A DNA stretch of 64,000 bases, from NCBI RefSeq assembly GCF_006874425.1, contig NZ_VIJZ01000002.1, forward strand, positions 124,001 to 188,000. The letters are read 5' to 3'. Positions 15,307-21,608 of the stretch are shown one piece after another. Made by a program: the position numbers and the translations under genes. Position 1 is the stretch's first letter. Each line of letters begins with the position of its first letter. Below the pieces are notes generated by a model that ran no database searches, was not told the DNA's origin, and was given only the letters and a program-made list of their open reading frames with translations. The DNA is from Paenibacillus ottowii (GTDB lineage Bacteria; Bacillota; Bacilli; Paenibacillales; Paenibacillaceae).

Positions 15307-15696
15307 ATGTCTAGTTATCCTAACCGGATAAGAGAGATTAGAAAATCACAAAAGAAATCAGGAGTACAAGTAGCTGAATTTTTAGGAATTACCCCTCAAT
15401 TTCTATACAATATCGAAAAAGGAAGCCGAACTTTAAATACTGAGGTGGCTTCAAAATTAGCCGAGTATTTTGATGTAACCGTAGATTACCTTCTTGGCCG
15501 TACAGAAGCCGAAAAAGATGATCGCCAATATCCAGAGTGGGCCACGTCAAAGGACATTCGGGATTTTAAAACAATACTTGAAGAAGATGCGCCGGTAATG
15601 TTCGATGGCGTACCAATCTCAGAAGACGACAAAGAAAAAATTAAACGGGTCATGGAAGCTATGTTCTGGGATGCTAAAAAGAACAAAAAAGATTAA
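15307..15696 (+). CDS. CI-like repressor (XRE family, 129 aa)
   Basis: An N-terminal helix-turn-helix (SGVQVAEFLGITPQFLYNIE) is followed by a typical KLAEYFDVTVDYLLGRTE end of the XRE fold. The C-terminal 55 residues (FKTILEEDAPVMFDGVPISE, then EKIKRVMEAMFWDAKKNKK) match the short tail of ImmR-type phage repressors. It lacks the LexA-type self-cleaving peptidase domain, so induction probably does not go through RecA cleavage of this protein. AAAGGAG precedes the ATG. The integrase follows in the same direction. Confidence 0.88.
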   Translation: MSSYPNRIREIRKSQKKSGVQVAEFLGITPQFLYNIEKGSRTLNTEVASKLAEYFDVTVDYLLGRTEAEKDDRQYPEWATSKDIRDFKTILEEDAPVMFDGVPISEDDKEKIKRVMEAMFWDAKKNKKD

Positions 15697-15805
15697 TTGT
15701 TTTGAATGAAATAGCTTTCCTAAATATTAACTTTGCGCTTTCACCGCTGCGAGGCGGTTTCACATACACAAAAAACGGAACATTTGTTCTATTGGAGGAA
15801 TAATC

Positions 15806-16993
15806 ATGGCAAACTTTAAAAGATTAAAGAGTGGTTGGCGGTATCGGTTAAAGTACACCGATCCGTTTACACAGCAACAAAAGGAGAAGTCAGAACGGGG
15901 ATTCCGTACAAAACCGGAAGCAGAGTTAGCTGCAGCAGAATTTTTAAAGAGAATAAAACAAGGTTACGAACAGATTGACAAGCCTCTCGTCGATTATATA
16001 GAAAGTTGGATCATCAACTATAAAAAAGGAGATGTTAGAAAAAACACACTTAAACAACATATGAACAATCTAAAAACACACATTAAGCCTTATTTTAAAC
16101 AATTAATGATAAAAGATTTAAAACCAGATATGTACCAAAAATTTTTAGATGCTTGTTTAGAAAAAGGCTTAAGCCGAAGAACAGTCGAAATAATTAACTC
16201 AACAGTTTACAGTGCTTTAGAACTCGCAGTAATTCAAGGAAAGTTAGAACGTAATCCTTGCATAGGATCAATTATTAAGGGAGAGAGGAAACAAAAAACT
16301 ATTGATTTCATTGATTCTGAGGATATTCCTCGTTTTCTTTATACAGCAAGAGGATATGGTTATATATACTGGATATTTTTCAAGGTGCTGTTGGAGACTG
16401 GCATGCGTAAAGGTGAAGCCGCTGCTTTAAAGTGGTCTGATATTAATTTTAAGGAGAAAAAAATTCACATTAATGAAACTTTGGATTTCCAACCTGATAA
16501 CGAGGACGAGCTATTCGGGGAAACAAAAACCTTCAAATCAAAACGAACAATCAGTGTAAGTACATCTCTAATCAACGATCTAAAGTATCATGCTAGTTGG
16601 CAGAACCAGAATAAAATTAATCTCGGAGAAACAATGTACCGACATGATTTAAATCTCGTTCTATGTAGAAATGACGGACGTCCTATGCCGAAGTCAACAC
16701 TATTTAACGCATTTAAGCGTATCTTGAAGCGCGCTAGTCTCGATGGAGTTTTACGTATCCATTCTCTTCGTCACACTTACGCAGTGCTCATGCTTGAAGC
16801 TGGAGCCGATATAAAGTTTGTCCAGGAGCAGCTTGGTCATGGTAGTGTGCAGATTACATCTGATGTATACGCACACATTTCTAAGAAGTTAGAGAAACGT
16901 AACATAGACAGATATGAGGAATACACAAGCAAAATTCTCGGCTCAAACAATTTTAAGTCGGGGGACGTTTGGGGGACACCCCAGAAGAATTAA
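15806..16993 (+). CDS. int: Tyrosine-type site-specific integrase
   Basis: The protein has an AP2-like arm-binding N-terminus (KRLKSGWRYRLKYTDPFTQQ), a SAM-like core-binding domain (about residues 55-155) and a catalytic domain. The catalytic residues are visible: R in LLETGMRKGEAAALKW, HSLRHTYAVLML, LGHGSVQITSDVYAH with the H and the nucleophile Y. It has 395 residues, a normal length. A good GGAGG site precedes the ATG. The gene makes the phage temperate. The 3' end contains the first copy of the 20-bp repeat that also lies downstream, which fits attP adjacent to int. Confidence 0.95.
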   Translation: MANFKRLKSGWRYRLKYTDPFTQQQKEKSERGFRTKPEAELAAAEFLKRIKQGYEQIDKPLVDYIESWIINYKKGDVRKNTLKQHMNNLKTHIKPYFKQLMIKDLKPDMYQKFLDACLEKGLSRRTVEIINSTVYSALELAVIQGKLERNPCIGSIIKGERKQKTIDFIDSEDIPRFLYTARGYGYIYWIFFKVLLETGMRKGEAAALKWSDINFKEKKIHINETLDFQPDNEDELFGETKTFKSKRTISVSTSLINDLKYHASWQNQNKINLGETMYRHDLNLVLCRNDGRPMPKSTLFNAFKRILKRASLDGVLRIHSLRHTYAVLMLEAGADIKFVQEQLGHGSVQITSDVYAHISKKLEKRNIDRYEEYTSKILGSNNFKSGDVWGTPQKN

Positions 16994-17238
16994 TAAACTC
17001 CTCTGAAACGTCCCCCATTACAACTCCCAAAAAAACCGCATACTCACAGGTTTTTATCTATTAATAAAGCGTCAGATATTGATCACGTTCCCACTGATGT
17101 ACTTGGGTGCGATTTATGTACGAATTTATCACTTCATCTTTTCCTTTATTAGGATAGCGATTTATAGAACATTTCATCAGAAACGTTGTTCACAATCTAT
17201 CATAACTTTTCATGAATTGGGGGACGTTTGGGGGACAC
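16960..17238. repeat. 20-bp direct repeats flanking the int 3' end (candidate attP arm sites)
   Basis: GGGGGACGTTTGGGGGACAC occurs at 16960-16979, inside the last integrase codons, and again exactly at 17219-17238. AAACGTCCCCC (17006-17016) is an inverted copy of its first half. Arm-type sites recognised by an integrase's N-terminal domain show this kind of arrangement around an attP core. The core itself was not identified. The rest of 16994-17546 shows no other gene. Confidence 0.5.
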
Positions 17239-17546
17239 TTAGGGGGACGATTTTAAGACCAATGTAGGGCAGATGGGAATGAACCATTCTACCCCGTTTT
17301 ACATACTACTTTACGAAAGTGAATTCATGAATCCATGAAGGAGCTTCTACTATTACAACGACCGGCAGAGTAGTCCCAAATACCTGAAGCATAGATAAGG
17401 TATAAATTTCAGCATTCTCTTTTTTAATGTCCCATTTAATCTTTAATCTGTGTATTTGCATTGATGCACGTCCTTTGTCGTATTTACTGGAGTGCCTCTC
17501 AGTGATATAATTTGCAACGAATAGATGTCTACTGGAGGATCTCTGA

Positions 17547-17759
17547 TTGAAAATCTCCCGTGGGAGATGCCGACTTAAGGAGCTACTCGAAGAACGTCGT
17601 ATAAAACAAATCGATCTTGCTAGACGCACCGGCTACAGCAGACATTTGATTTCTAATTGGGCCAACAATCAGGATAAAATGTCTGCTGATGTTATGATTA
17701 ACATAGCTTATGCCCTCGATTGTAAAATGGAAGACTTATACGAACTGATCTTTGAGTGA
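17547..17759 (+). CDS. Small XRE-family regulator (70 aa)
   Basis: A single helix-turn-helix domain reads IKQIDLARRTGYSRHLISNW, with VMINIAYALDCKMEDLYELI at the end, a pattern typical of YozG-like regulators. The start is TTG at 17547, seven bases after GGAGGA. The perfect palindrome ATCTCCCGTGGGAGAT (17552-17567) covers the first codons and could be an operator or an mRNA hairpin. It lies between the integrase and the convergent agr-like operon, so it may help link lysogeny to that operon. Confidence 0.8.
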   Translation: MKISRGRCRLKELLEERRIKQIDLARRTGYSRHLISNWANNQDKMSADVMINIAYALDCKMEDLYELIFE

Positions 17760-17781
17760 GCCTGTTGGCTCTCCCTCGGAT

Positions 17782-17807
17782 AAAAGTATGGTTGAACCAT
17801 ACTTTTT
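17782..17807. terminator. Rho-independent terminator, usable in both directions
   Basis: AAAAGTATGGTTGAACCATACTTTTT is a perfect hairpin (AGTATGG, loop TTGAA, CCATACT) with A's before and T's after. It lies 23 bp after the stop of the HTH gene at 17759. Confidence 0.85.
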
Positions 17808-17986
17808 ACAGACAACTGTACTCCCCTCCCTTTTTTATTTTCCAAGTCAATTATGTCTATAATCGAACATATCAATTTTTGACATAACTATACTACTATT
17901 AAATCCCATTATTAGGGGCTTGGCAACAAAAATTCGGGCGCTGAATGTCTCTTAATATTCGACATTATAAGACACTTATTTTCGAC

Positions 17987-18016
17987 AAAAAAAGAGTCGC
18001 TATTTTGTAGCAACTC
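17987..18016 (-). terminator. Terminator of the agr-like operon
   Basis: On the minus strand GAGTTGC pairs with GCGACTC across a nine-base loop and is followed by seven T's. It overlaps the last codons of the LytTR gene and ends the four-gene transcript. Confidence 0.85.
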
Positions 18017-18395
18017 CAGTGAAGATTATTTTCGAATTAATAAAACCCATTTCTTCAACAACCTCATCAAATCGATGGTAAGCAATTGGACATCTTTTCG
18101 ATGTTTTTGTTACTTCATCTTCAAAGTAAGCATCTTTAAAGATACCATTAACAATCTTTACTTTTTCTACATTAAGAGTGTTGCTTCTATCCACATTTAA
18201 AAAACGATATCCGTTACTATTCAAAAAATTCTCCCAATGTCTCAAGGTTCCTACCATATAGTATGTTTTATCAAATGTATGAACCAGTATCTGGTCTCGC
18301 TTTCTCCCCTTAGAGATGAAAAGGACTTTGTCTACTAAAACATTTTCTCCTCTTTCTATACCTCCAGGATCTGCCGATACGGTTAAACTTAGCAT
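18000..18395 (-). CDS. Stand-alone LytTR DNA-binding protein (AgrA-like output, no receiver)
   Basis: About 85 residues in the middle match a LytTR domain: RDQILVHTFDKTYYMVGTLR, then FLNVDRSNTLNVEKVKIVNG, where the (V/N)xRS-x3-(V/N)-x3-V signature of LytTR is clear. There is no N-terminal CheY-type receiver, unlike AgrA. The start follows the agrD stop by 14 bases in the same operon. LytTR domains bind direct repeats upstream of target genes. Without a receiver, its activity would have to respond to the membrane protein, to a peptide or simply to dose. It is the likely transcriptional output of the phage signalling cassette. Confidence 0.8.
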   Translation of the reverse strand: MLSLTVSADPGGIERGENVLVDKVLFISKGRKRDQILVHTFDKTYYMVGTLRHWENFLNSNGYRFLNVDRSNTLNVEKVKIVNGIFKDAYFEDEVTKTSKRCPIAYHRFDEVVEEMGFINSKIIFTGVATK

Positions 18396-18409
18396 TTAAC
18401 ATTCCCCGC

Positions 18410-18556
18410 TTACTTTAACAATTCTTTCGGTGGTTCGGGACTGTGAATCCATGACAGACTTGCCGTGCTCACTGATGCAACTGCAAGTGTTGTCAACATT
18501 GCAGCAATATTGTAATACATACTAGCCTTCACTTTACTCGGTTTGGTTTTCTTCAT
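18410..18556 (-). CDS. agrD: AgrD-like cyclic autoinducer prepeptide (48 aa)
   Basis: This short gene encodes a basic amphipathic leader (MKKTKPSKVKASMYYNIAAM), a hydrophobic segment (LTTLAVASVSTASLSW) and a polar tail IHSPEPPKELLK. The P-E-x-P-x-E-L tail is the C-terminal recognition element of Paenibacillaceae AgrD peptides. It starts inside the 3' end of agrB, with AGGAGGTGTGAAAA just upstream. There is no cysteine in the peptide, so the ring would have to be a serine or threonine lactone (for example through the serines of STASLSW) rather than a thiolactone. The cleavage points are inferred. Confidence 0.8.
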   Translation of the reverse strand: MKKTKPSKVKASMYYNIAAMLTTLAVASVSTASLSWIHSPEPPKELLK

Positions 18557-19088
18557 TTTTCACACCTCCTTCTATTAGTGTTAAACTCTGAACAAAAAAA
18601 CTGGCAGCTACCACTGGAAAAGCCAACCACAGATTTAAAGCAACAATTGCAACTCCCATCAACTTTAGCAACGGATAGTGCTTCTTAGATATACGCGTCT
18701 TCCCCTCCACCCTCGATGGCGCGTAAATCAAGATAAGCACAATACTTATTATCGACGTAATAACGATCCAATTGTAATTAAAACTTGCGAAAGATAAAGC
18801 AGTAAGTAGAACTGTAGATACAACAATACACACTATATTGCTCTTTAAATGTATTCCTCCTACAATTTGGCGCAACATTGAAAAAGATATCATAGCTAGC
18901 AAAGCTTCCTGCATTCTGTCCGTAAAAAATGAGATACCTATAGTCAGTAAAATAATTGAGACTGTATTGATCGCAACGGATATCCCGTGTTTTAAAACAT
19001 CTATAGATGAAGGATGATCAGGGACAACTGTTTTGATGTGAGTCGCAATATTAAGAGCGATGGTGTCAAGGCTTTTTATAGTAATCAC
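18534..19088 (-). CDS. agrB: AgrB-like membrane protease that processes the autoinducer
   Basis: The 184-residue protein has at least five hydrophobic segments. Its catalytic motif is LRQIVGGIHLKSNIVC: His80 and Cys87, spaced as in staphylococcal AgrB. The second half has the PSRVEGKTRISKKHY loop. AgrB cleaves the C-terminal tail of AgrD and forms the lactone ring. The first bases overlap the end of the upstream membrane gene by 23 bp, and agrD overlaps its 3' end, so all are coupled. The motif and order make this one of the safest functional calls in the accessory block. Confidence 0.9.
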   Translation of the reverse strand: MITIKSLDTIALNIATHIKTVVPDHPSSIDVLKHGISVAINTVSIILLTIGISFFTDRMQEALLAMISFSMLRQIVGGIHLKSNIVCIVVSTVLLTALSFASFNYNWIVITSIISIVLILIYAPSRVEGKTRISKKHYPLLKLMGVAIVALNLWLAFPVVAASFFVQSLTLIEGGVKNEENQTE

Positions 19089-19698
19089 GCTCCGTTTTTA
19101 ATGCATAATATAAAAACATGGCAGATGCTAAGGCAATAAATAGAATACTCAAAAAGAAATTATTGACGTAAAACATAAATGCACAAGCTGCCAATACTCC
19201 TATTATTAAGATAATAACGAGTACATACTCCCACTTAAAACGTAGATTTTCATAATCTGCCGTAAAGCCTATTTTAAATTTATACAGGAACCACGAAATA
19301 GCTAACACCCATGCACTAGTTACCGCTTGCGCTAACGATCCTTCTGCTGAGGTCTGCATTTCTGTTGTCAAGGTACCAAAAAGCATTAATATAACCGCCG
19401 CTTGGAATAATGTGTACAAAAATGTGCCTGTAATGGATATGATGGCTGCCCAAATAATCGGCATCCTAACAACAGTGGTTATTAATAACGTGAACAATAT
19501 AATGTTTATGGTTGGAGCAAAGAAAGATAAAGATGTCTCTTCTCTCAAGATAAAGCTCTGCAAATTCATTATCAAACCAATAAACAATGCAGGCCATATA
19601 TAGTCTAAGGCTCTAACTCTAAAAATAGTTAACATTAAAACAAACGCCGCAAATGTTTCTACAGTCGAGAAAAGCAAGAACCGTACAGGCTCCCACAT
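19066..19698 (-). CDS. AgrC-like sensor-type membrane protein lacking a kinase domain (210 aa)
   Basis: Six or seven membrane segments fill the protein (FAAFVLMLTIFRVRALDYIW, LILIIGVLAACAFMFYVNNF-like stretch). The middle has FILREETSLSFFAPTINIIL, and near the C-terminus it has ENLRFKWEYVLVI. There is no histidine-kinase HisKA or HATPase part; the protein ends after the last span with KTERDYYKKP. It resembles the membrane proteins that accompany agrB in Paenibacillaceae and the sensor half of AgrC. As first gene of the operon it is the likely receptor or transport partner for the peptide. That role is inference. Confidence 0.7.
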   Translation of the reverse strand: MWEPVRFLLFSTVETFAAFVLMLTIFRVRALDYIWPALFIGLIMNLQSFILREETSLSFFAPTINIILFTLLITTVVRMPIIWAAIISITGTFLYTLFQAAVILMLFGTLTTEMQTSAEGSLAQAVTSAWVLAISWFLYKFKIGFTADYENLRFKWEYVLVIILIIGVLAACAFMFYVNNFFLSILFIALASAMFLYYALKTERDYYKKP

Positions 19699-19724
19699 AA
19701 CACATAACCCCTTCTCATAATTGG

Positions 19725-19769
19725 TAACAAATATGCTTTAATTCTATATTTGTTACTTGTTAGAGGCAA
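19725..19769 (-). promoter_or_regulatory. Promoter of the agr-like operon with overlapping inverted repeat
   Basis: On the minus strand TTGCCT (complement of 19764-19769) and TAGAAT (complement of 19741-19746) are separated by 17 bp. A perfect 10-bp inverted repeat, TAACAAATAT (19725-19734) and ATATTTGTTA (19746-19755) with an 11-bp spacer, straddles the -10 box. Half-site centres are 21 bp apart, two helical turns. This is a good operator for a dimeric regulator of the operon. Confidence 0.65.
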
Positions 19770-19822
19770 TCCAATTACCATGTTAAATGGAAGTATTTAT
19801 GTATTATGTGAGGTAATTATTT

Positions 19823-20155
19823 TCAGCCTGCCGATATAATATCCTCAAGCCTAATCCAACTAAAGTCATCTTCCCCACGAAACAGTTTTACTTCGCATCT
19901 AGCGGTGTTAATTGACGTTACTACACCAGTCATGTCCGTATCGTCAAACGGGCTAAATACTGTCACTGTCACGGCTGTACGTGTATTGTAAGACTCTATT
20001 AGAGCCTGCTCGATCAATTGTACCTCTTGGTCATCCAGCTCCGGTTTACCGCGCCGTTGACGGTCTTTCATTAAACGCAAATAAGCTTCTTTGTGCTCAG
20101 GGATGATTATCCGACTGCTTTCCCACAAGCCATTACCTTCTAATTTTTTCGACAT
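19823..20155 (-). CDS. YolD-like protein
   Basis: The pattern GNGLWESSRIIIPEHKEAYL, then a basic linker, then TVFSPFDDTDMTGVVTSINT and CEVKLFRGEDDFSWIRLEDI is that of the YolD family. YolD proteins are usually encoded next to a Y-family (UvrX-type) polymerase and are thought to assist it; no polymerase is encoded here. A LexA (SOS) box is 40 bp upstream, so the gene is expected to be induced by DNA damage. It sits just upstream of the agr-like operon but is separated from it by the operon's own promoter. Confidence 0.88.
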   Translation of the reverse strand: MSKKLEGNGLWESSRIIIPEHKEAYLRLMKDRQRRGKPELDDQEVQLIEQALIESYNTRTAVTVTVFSPFDDTDMTGVVTSINTARCEVKLFRGEDDFSWIRLEDIISAG

Positions 20156-20194
20156 GTATTTAGCCTCCTGATGTATTATGTAGAAATTATATTA

Positions 20195-20208
20195 CGAACA
20201 TACGTTCT
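20195..20208. promoter_or_regulatory. SOS (LexA/DinR) box
   Basis: CGAACATACGTTCT matches the Bacillus LexA box (CGAAC-N4-GTTCG) in all but the last base, on the plus strand, between the divergent yolD-like gene (start 20155) and the plus-strand gene at 20317. It should make at least yolD damage-inducible and could also affect the opposite gene. Confidence 0.8.
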
Positions 20209-20316
20209 AGACAAGACCTTTCGCGTTCTGAATCTAAAACTTTTGTACTAGAAAATTATTCCTAGGTCATATATACTAATTTTACAATAATATTACCAAT
20301 AGATAGGGGTTATGTA

Positions 20317-21207
20317 ATGACTGCAATTGCTGTGATTGCTTTGCTGGTTTTTTTTGTGTTTTTTGTTTTGTGGGCTATAGCTTTAATTAGAAAGAATGGC
20401 AAGGCTAAGAAAATGTTTCTCTTTGGTTTAGCTGCTCTCTTAGTATTTATTATTGGAATATCAGTCGCTGACACTCAGAAACCAGCCGAAACTAATTCCA
20501 AACCAGTAGCTACCACGCCTGTTAATGAGAACAAAGTTACTACTGAACCAGTCCAAAATGAACAGACTGATGCTAAAAAACCATTGATTGACACATCGCT
20601 TCCTTTTGATAAGTTTTCATCTGCTCTCTTTGCATTGCCAGTATCTAAGCAAGGGGAAACATTCGATAGTGTAAGAAACCAAGTTGTTTCATGGTCAGGT
20701 GTTGTTATTGAAGCTGGATCAAGCAGCCTTTATGTCTATGGTAAACCTGCAGATTACAACGGTGAATCATGGTCAGATATTAGCGCTGAAAAGAAAAAAC
20801 TCGGGGATGTTATCGTTGTAAAAGTTTCAGATCGTTCAGAATTGAATGGTCTTAATCCGGGGGATATGGTTACCTTTAAAGGTGAACTTGGTTCCCGTGG
20901 TGCTAAGGGAGAAGCCAATTGGAAACTATACAACGGAAAAATAGAGGGTCGGACAGTAGCAGAATCGCCAAACCTCGGAACCATTACCAAAGCTAAATAT
21001 AACAAGATTAAAAATGGAATGACTTATGAGGAAGTTGCGAAAATTATCGGTGGTCCCGGTGAGGCTCTTTCAGAGGTTGGTGAAAAAGGAGACGAATTTT
21101 ATACTGTAATGTATTCGTATAAAGGTGAAGTCGAACCTGGTGCAAATGCCGTTTTCACATTCCAAGGTAACAAACTACAAGCAAAAGCACAATTTGGTCT
21201 TGAATAA
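20317..21207 (+). CDS. Membrane-anchored protein with OB-like and DUF3862-type domains (296 aa)
   Basis: Two hydrophobic segments at the N-terminus (AVIALLVFFVFFVLWAIALI and MFLFGLAALLVFIIGISVAD) anchor the protein. A low-complexity linker rich in T, N and P follows. Residues about 115-215 look like an OB-fold tRNA_anti-like domain (VVSWSGVVIEAGSSSLYVYG). The C-terminal 75 residues (GTITKAKYNKIKNGMTYEEV, VFTFQGNKLQAKAQFGL) match the DUF3862/BLIP-like SmpA fold. Such proteins occur in Paenibacillus and Bacillus genomes and act outside the membrane. It is a host-like cargo gene rather than a phage core gene. A terminator follows its stop. Confidence 0.7.
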   Translation: MTAIAVIALLVFFVFFVLWAIALIRKNGKAKKMFLFGLAALLVFIIGISVADTQKPAETNSKPVATTPVNENKVTTEPVQNEQTDAKKPLIDTSLPFDKFSSALFALPVSKQGETFDSVRNQVVSWSGVVIEAGSSSLYVYGKPADYNGESWSDISAEKKKLGDVIVVKVSDRSELNGLNPGDMVTFKGELGSRGAKGEANWKLYNGKIEGRTVAESPNLGTITKAKYNKIKNGMTYEEVAKIIGGPGEALSEVGEKGDEFYTVMYSYKGEVEPGANAVFTFQGNKLQAKAQFGLE

Positions 21208-21210
21208 AAC

Positions 21211-21236
21211 GGCCCCCGAGCAATCCGGGGTTTTAA
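21211..21236 (+). terminator. Terminator after the membrane-anchored protein gene
   Basis: GGCCCCCGAGCAATCCGGGGTTTTAATATT forms a CCCCG/CGGGG hairpin with a T-rich tail, four bases after the stop codon at 21207. Confidence 0.75.
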
Positions 21237-21315
21237 TATTTCTATAACCATTATGACTATTGTCAACAAAGGTAATTCCATTGCCTGAATAAAATGAATA
21301 TGATAACATAAGAAT

Positions 21316-21344
21316 AGAAAAAGGGAACGGCAGCCACCGTCCCC
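21316..21344 (-). terminator. Terminator of the toxin transcript
   Basis: On the minus strand GGGGACGG-TGGCTG-CCGTTCCC forms a hairpin followed by TTTTTCT, about 80 bases past the toxin stop. A second inverted repeat, AAATAGACCG and CGGTCTATTT, spans about 21393-21428 and overlaps the toxin's 3' end; it could belong to an antisense antitoxin RNA. Confidence 0.6.
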
Positions 21345-21421
21345 TGCACGACTTACCGCTATAAGAGCGGTCAGCAATTGAGGTTTGATCCAGAAATAGA
21401 CCGTATCCTCACCAGGGCGGT

Positions 21422-21505
21422 CTATTTCCGTTTATGGAAAGAAAGTATCAGAATCACCAACGTTGCGAATTGAATCATCAACATCAGTGTGTCTTTAACT
21501 TCCAT
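21422..21505 (-). CDS. Holin-like type I toxin (Hol_Tox family, 27 aa)
   Basis: The frame encodes MEVKDTLMLMIQFATLVILI followed by LSFHKRK, a single membrane span with a basic end. The MEVKDTLMLMI start is the hallmark of the putative holin-like toxin (Hol_Tox) peptides of Bacillales, which belong to type I toxin-antitoxin systems with an antisense RNA. AGGGAGGTGA lies five bases before the ATG. The flanking inverted repeats (21316-21344 and 21393-21428) fit the terminators of toxin mRNA and antitoxin RNA. The peptide is far below usual gene-calling limits. Confidence 0.8.
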   Translation of the reverse strand: MEVKDTLMLMIQFATLVILILSFHKRK

Positions 21506-21608
21506 GGCGTCACCTCCCTTCCGGGAGATTAGCCGACCGCCCTATATAGCCGTTTTGTCGCACAATCCAAATTATACCACAAGTCCTCTTTTATGAGGGC
21601 TTTTTATT

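Noticed and set aside
17959..17987. Two TTCGACA (Spo0A-box-like) sites 22 bp apart after the LytTR gene
   Set aside because: They lie at the convergent ends of two transcripts, where no promoter is expected; one is in the terminator tail. Probably chance.
21393..21428. Toxin terminator formed by AAATAGACCG/CGGTCTATTT
   Set aside because: It overlaps the toxin's last codons and lacks a T tract on the minus strand. The hairpin at 21316-21344 is the better terminator; this one may belong to an antisense RNA.
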